Virus record (IMG/VR): IMGVR_UViG_3300048546_000558
Span: 1 to 47,249 of that record
DNA: 47,249 bases
Source of the DNA: a virus
Reading direction: 5' to 3' (one strand)
Each line of letters begins with the position of its first letter. The first letter of the stretch is position 1. The notes beneath the pieces were generated by a model. That model saw only the letters and a list, made by a program, of their open reading frames with translations. It was not told where the DNA came from and did no database searches. The translations under genes were made by a program, and so were the position numbers. Shown piece by piece: positions 45,741-47,249 of the stretch.

Positions 45741-46619
45741 ATGGAAAATCCACTTCAGAGTCATTACAGAAACAAAGACATCTATATTAAACTACCTACA
45801 GGCGGAAAGTTTATGAAAAATCCCCCTGAGTTGACAGTAGACGGAGAAATAGGTGTAAGACCAATGACAATGAAAGATGAAATATTGATGTCAATACCGG
45901 ATAGTTTATATAATGGTCAATCGTTATTTGAACTGATACAAAGCATATGTCCTGATATAAAAGATCCTTACGAAATTTCTCTACCCGATGTTGATGTTAT
46001 ACTATTAGCCAGTAGAGCAACTAGCTATCAAAAGAAAATGCCAGTTGAACTAAAATGTCCAAAATGTGATGAACTGTCAATGTATGATGTTAATTTACAA
46101 ATGGTACTAGGTCACATAAAACCTATAAGCGATCAAACTGAAATTGAAGTAGACGGTCTTGTTGTAGAAATGAAGCCTAACACACTAGCGGCTGTTAATC
46201 AAAATTCTATTAAAACAAGCGAAACTGCTAGACTGTTGAAAGGCATATACAATACCCCAGCAGATGAACAGACACAACAAATAAAAGACGAATACAGTGA
46301 CGCTATACAAAGTATTGCTCAAGCTAACTTGCTGTTAGTTGTAGATTGCATACAAAAAGTAAACATGCCAGACGGGCAAGTAGTTGAAAATCCGCAACAT
46401 ATATTAGACTGGTTAGCTAACAGCAATAGAAAAACATTAGATGTACTACAAAAACATCAAATAAAAATGAACTTCAATGGTATTCCAGATGATTATGATT
46501 TTACTTGTCCTGGCGAAACATGCGGGCATAATTTCAAAAGTGGAGTACAATTCAATCCAAGTTTTTTTTTCACCAGAGAATCCGCCAAACAACTAAACCA
46601 GAAGACGTCAACGAACTAG
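45741..46619 (+). CDS. 26: gp26-type baseplate hub/tail-assembly protein
   Basis: A 292-residue protein of the T4 baseplate gp26 family (Pfam T4_baseplate type). Hallmarks are IYIKLPTGGKF near the start, IGVRPMTMKDEILMSIPDSL, and LPDVDVILLASRATSY. Cys106/Cys109 (KCPKCDE) and Cys256/Cys261 (TCPGETCGH) make a probable zinc-binding site. T4 gp26 acts in central baseplate hub assembly and has 208 residues. Near the 3-prime end the codons AGT TTT TTT TTC form a nine-T run, after which this frame adds only about 15 residues while the -1 frame is open for 84 more. The zero-frame stop is at 46617-46619. Identity good; the frameshift is a prediction. Confidence 0.85.
   Translation: MENPLQSHYRNKDIYIKLPTGGKFMKNPPELTVDGEIGVRPMTMKDEILMSIPDSLYNGQSLFELIQSICPDIKDPYEISLPDVDVILLASRATSYQKKMPVELKCPKCDELSMYDVNLQMVLGHIKPISDQTEIEVDGLVVEMKPNTLAAVNQNSIKTSETARLLKGIYNTPADEQTQQIKDEYSDAIQSIAQANLLLVVDCIQKVNMPDGQVVENPQHILDWLANSNRKTLDVLQKHQIKMNFNGIPDDYDFTCPGETCGHNFKSGVQFNPSFFFTRESAKQLNQKTSTN
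46562..46570 (+). promoter_or_regulatory. Nine-T slippery site for -1 frameshifting in the gp26-type gene
   Basis: The heptamer T TTT TTT (46562-46568) lies in register with the zero frame (X-XXY-YYZ). A slip after Phe276 re-reads T at 46568 and enters an open -1 frame. A homopolymer sequencing error of one base would give a single fused gene instead; both readings join the same two coding parts. Confidence 0.6.
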
Positions 46620-46825
46620 TTGAAGAATACGATAAGCGAAGAGAAGAGTTTAATCGTAATGCTATGCATCTAGTAATGGCTTCAGAAGGTCAATTTACTA
46701 TTGATCAAATCTTAAATTTTCCAATGCCAATGATACAAACACTTAATGTTGTTCTTAAAGAAAAGTTCGAAGCACAAAAGCAAGCAATGGAACAAGCTCA
46801 AGGTACTACTCGTAGAACATTTTAA
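46568..46825 (+). CDS. -1 frame extension of the gp26-type gene (gp51-like position)
   Basis: After the slip the frame reads 84 residues (HQRIRQTTKPEDVNELVEEY at the start, a middle with MASEGQFTIDQILNFPMPMI, and QAQGTTRRTF at the end), giving a product of about 361 residues. The sequence looks coding: helical, charged, with normal codon use. The -1 frame has a stop at 46529-46531 and no ATG before 46664, so an independent gene would lose its first 30 residues. In T4 the gene after 26 is 51, which also acts in hub assembly; phage tail-assembly chaperones often pair a short and a -1 extended form in this position. Link to gp51 is by place only. Confidence 0.6.
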   Translation, partial: FHQRIRQTTKPEDVNELVEEYDKRREEFNRNAMHLVMASEGQFTIDQILNFPMPMIQTLNVVLKEKFEAQKQAMEQAQGTTRRTF

Positions 46826-47249
46826 ACATTCTTTCGAAGAGCTAAAGCTCATCGTCATACTCATTTCATTTCGTATGATATTTCTTATTAGATATAATTT
46901 TTATTATGATTAGTTATTACCCTGTTTTCAGTCGCACTTAGCTTGTTACAGCCAAGTGCAAAAAAAAAGCTAAAGGTCATTACCCCGCCTACAATCGCTC
47001 CGTTATAGTGAAACCTAGTAACTAGGCAGAGGCGGTCTTGCTATACCCCTTTATACACTGCTTAAGACGCAGAAACTCCAGATGCTATAACGTCAACATT
47101 ACTGGATATCCGTGGGTTACAATGGCACAGTAGAGCCCACTCTTTTGGTTCGTTTCCCTCAGGCAAGTTCCGACGGCCCGCATTACTGCGAACAATCTCA
47201 ATGCTTTTAACAAAGAGGGTATGTTACGACTGGTGTCTGTTTAGTGATT
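46826..47249. other. GC-richer stretch without a convincing gene; possible structured RNA
   Basis: I see no credible ORF in the last 424 bases. The first ~150 are AT-rich with hairpins (GAGC/GCTC near 46839; TCATAC/GTATGA at 46855-46878; GCACTT/AAGTGC around 46934-46959, followed by nine A). From about 46980 the composition becomes clearly more GC-rich. Perfect complements there include CGTTATAG at 47001-47008 with CTATAACG at 47085-47092, CCGCCT at 46985-46990 with AGGCGG at 47030-47035, GTGGG at 47112-47116 with CCCAC at 47136-47140, and GTTCG at 47148-47152 with CGAAC at 47189-47193. It may be an intergenic regulatory region, a structured RNA, or part of an intron; I cannot decide. Confidence 0.4.

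Noticed and set aside
46960-46968. Nine-A run as a second frameshift site (it contains A AAA AAG)
   Set aside because: Neither flanking frame has a start codon or a coding-like sequence long enough to support it.
46934-46968. Rho-independent terminator at GCACTT/AAGTGC followed by a homopolymer
   Set aside because: On the plus strand the run is A, not T, and on the minus strand the T-run comes before the stem, so it fits neither direction.
46826-47249. tRNA, tmRNA or group I intron at the right end
   Set aside because: I found no cloverleaf with a proper T-arm, no tmRNA ends, and no recognisable intron core; only generic helices can be supported.

Overview
The window is part of a T4-like marine myovirus genome. 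It is AT-rich, densely coded, and has no tRNA, integrase or plasmid gene that I can see. The identification rests on a recognisable T4 head block read on the minus strand from 43.8 to 38.1 kb (gp20 portal, two small core-type proteins, gp21 prohead protease, gp22 scaffold, gp23 major capsid protein). It is supported by gp15 at the left end and a gp26-type baseplate/tail-assembly protein at the right end, both on the plus strand, and by T4-style TATAAATA late promoters in many gene leaders. The phage encodes 5-aminolevulinate synthase (the Shemin route used by alphaproteobacteria and not by cyanobacteria) and a PcyX-like bilin reductase, so the host is probably a marine alphaproteobacterium.

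Layout. 0-3.7 kb (+): a subtilisin-like protease, gp15 and a NUDIX hydrolase. 7.3-3.7 kb (-): a tightly overlapping five-gene operon behind a perfect TTGACA-N17-TATAAT promoter: ADP-heptose epimerase HldD, a compact HldE kinase/adenylyltransferase, a 2OG-Fe(II) oxygenase, a cupin and an SGNH hydrolase. 7.4-9.4 kb (+): a small ORF, 5-aminolevulinate synthase and a ferredoxin-dependent bilin reductase behind a late promoter. 12.2-9.4 kb (-): a heptosyltransferase-like GT9 protein and a NodU-type carbamoyltransferase. 33-12.3 kb (-): about 20 kb of virion/tail-fibre genes, including two cysteine-rich paralogues, a 1582-residue fibre with seven N-terminal repeats, and several mosaic fibre proteins that share modules. 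33.5-33.0 kb (-): a compact heme oxygenase with its own sigma70-like promoter. 37.97-33.6 kb (-): a radical SAM protein, a second subtilisin-like protease and another fibre protein. 45.7-38.1 kb (-): the head block, closed by a strong terminator after gp23. 45.7-46.8 kb (+): the gp26-type gene with a likely programmed -1 frameshift. 46.8-47.2 kb: a GC-richer block without a convincing ORF.

How the genes work together. The clearest accessory system is tetrapyrrole metabolism. ALAS would raise 5-aminolevulinate flux into host heme synthesis, heme oxygenase would open heme to biliverdin, and the PcyX-like reductase would reduce biliverdin to a phycobilin. Phage-borne ALAS, heme oxygenase and PcyX have been reported from aquatic metagenomes, so the enzymes are not new, but their separation under different promoter types is notable and the use of the bilin is unknown. 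A second system makes and transfers an ADP-heptose-derived sugar with probable carbamoyl, hydroxyl and acyl tailoring. It may change the host envelope or decorate virions.

The least expected observation is that three different putative virion proteins carry what look like complete type-1 copper (cupredoxin) sites with identical C-x2-H-x2-M loops. One of these sits inside a protease domain.
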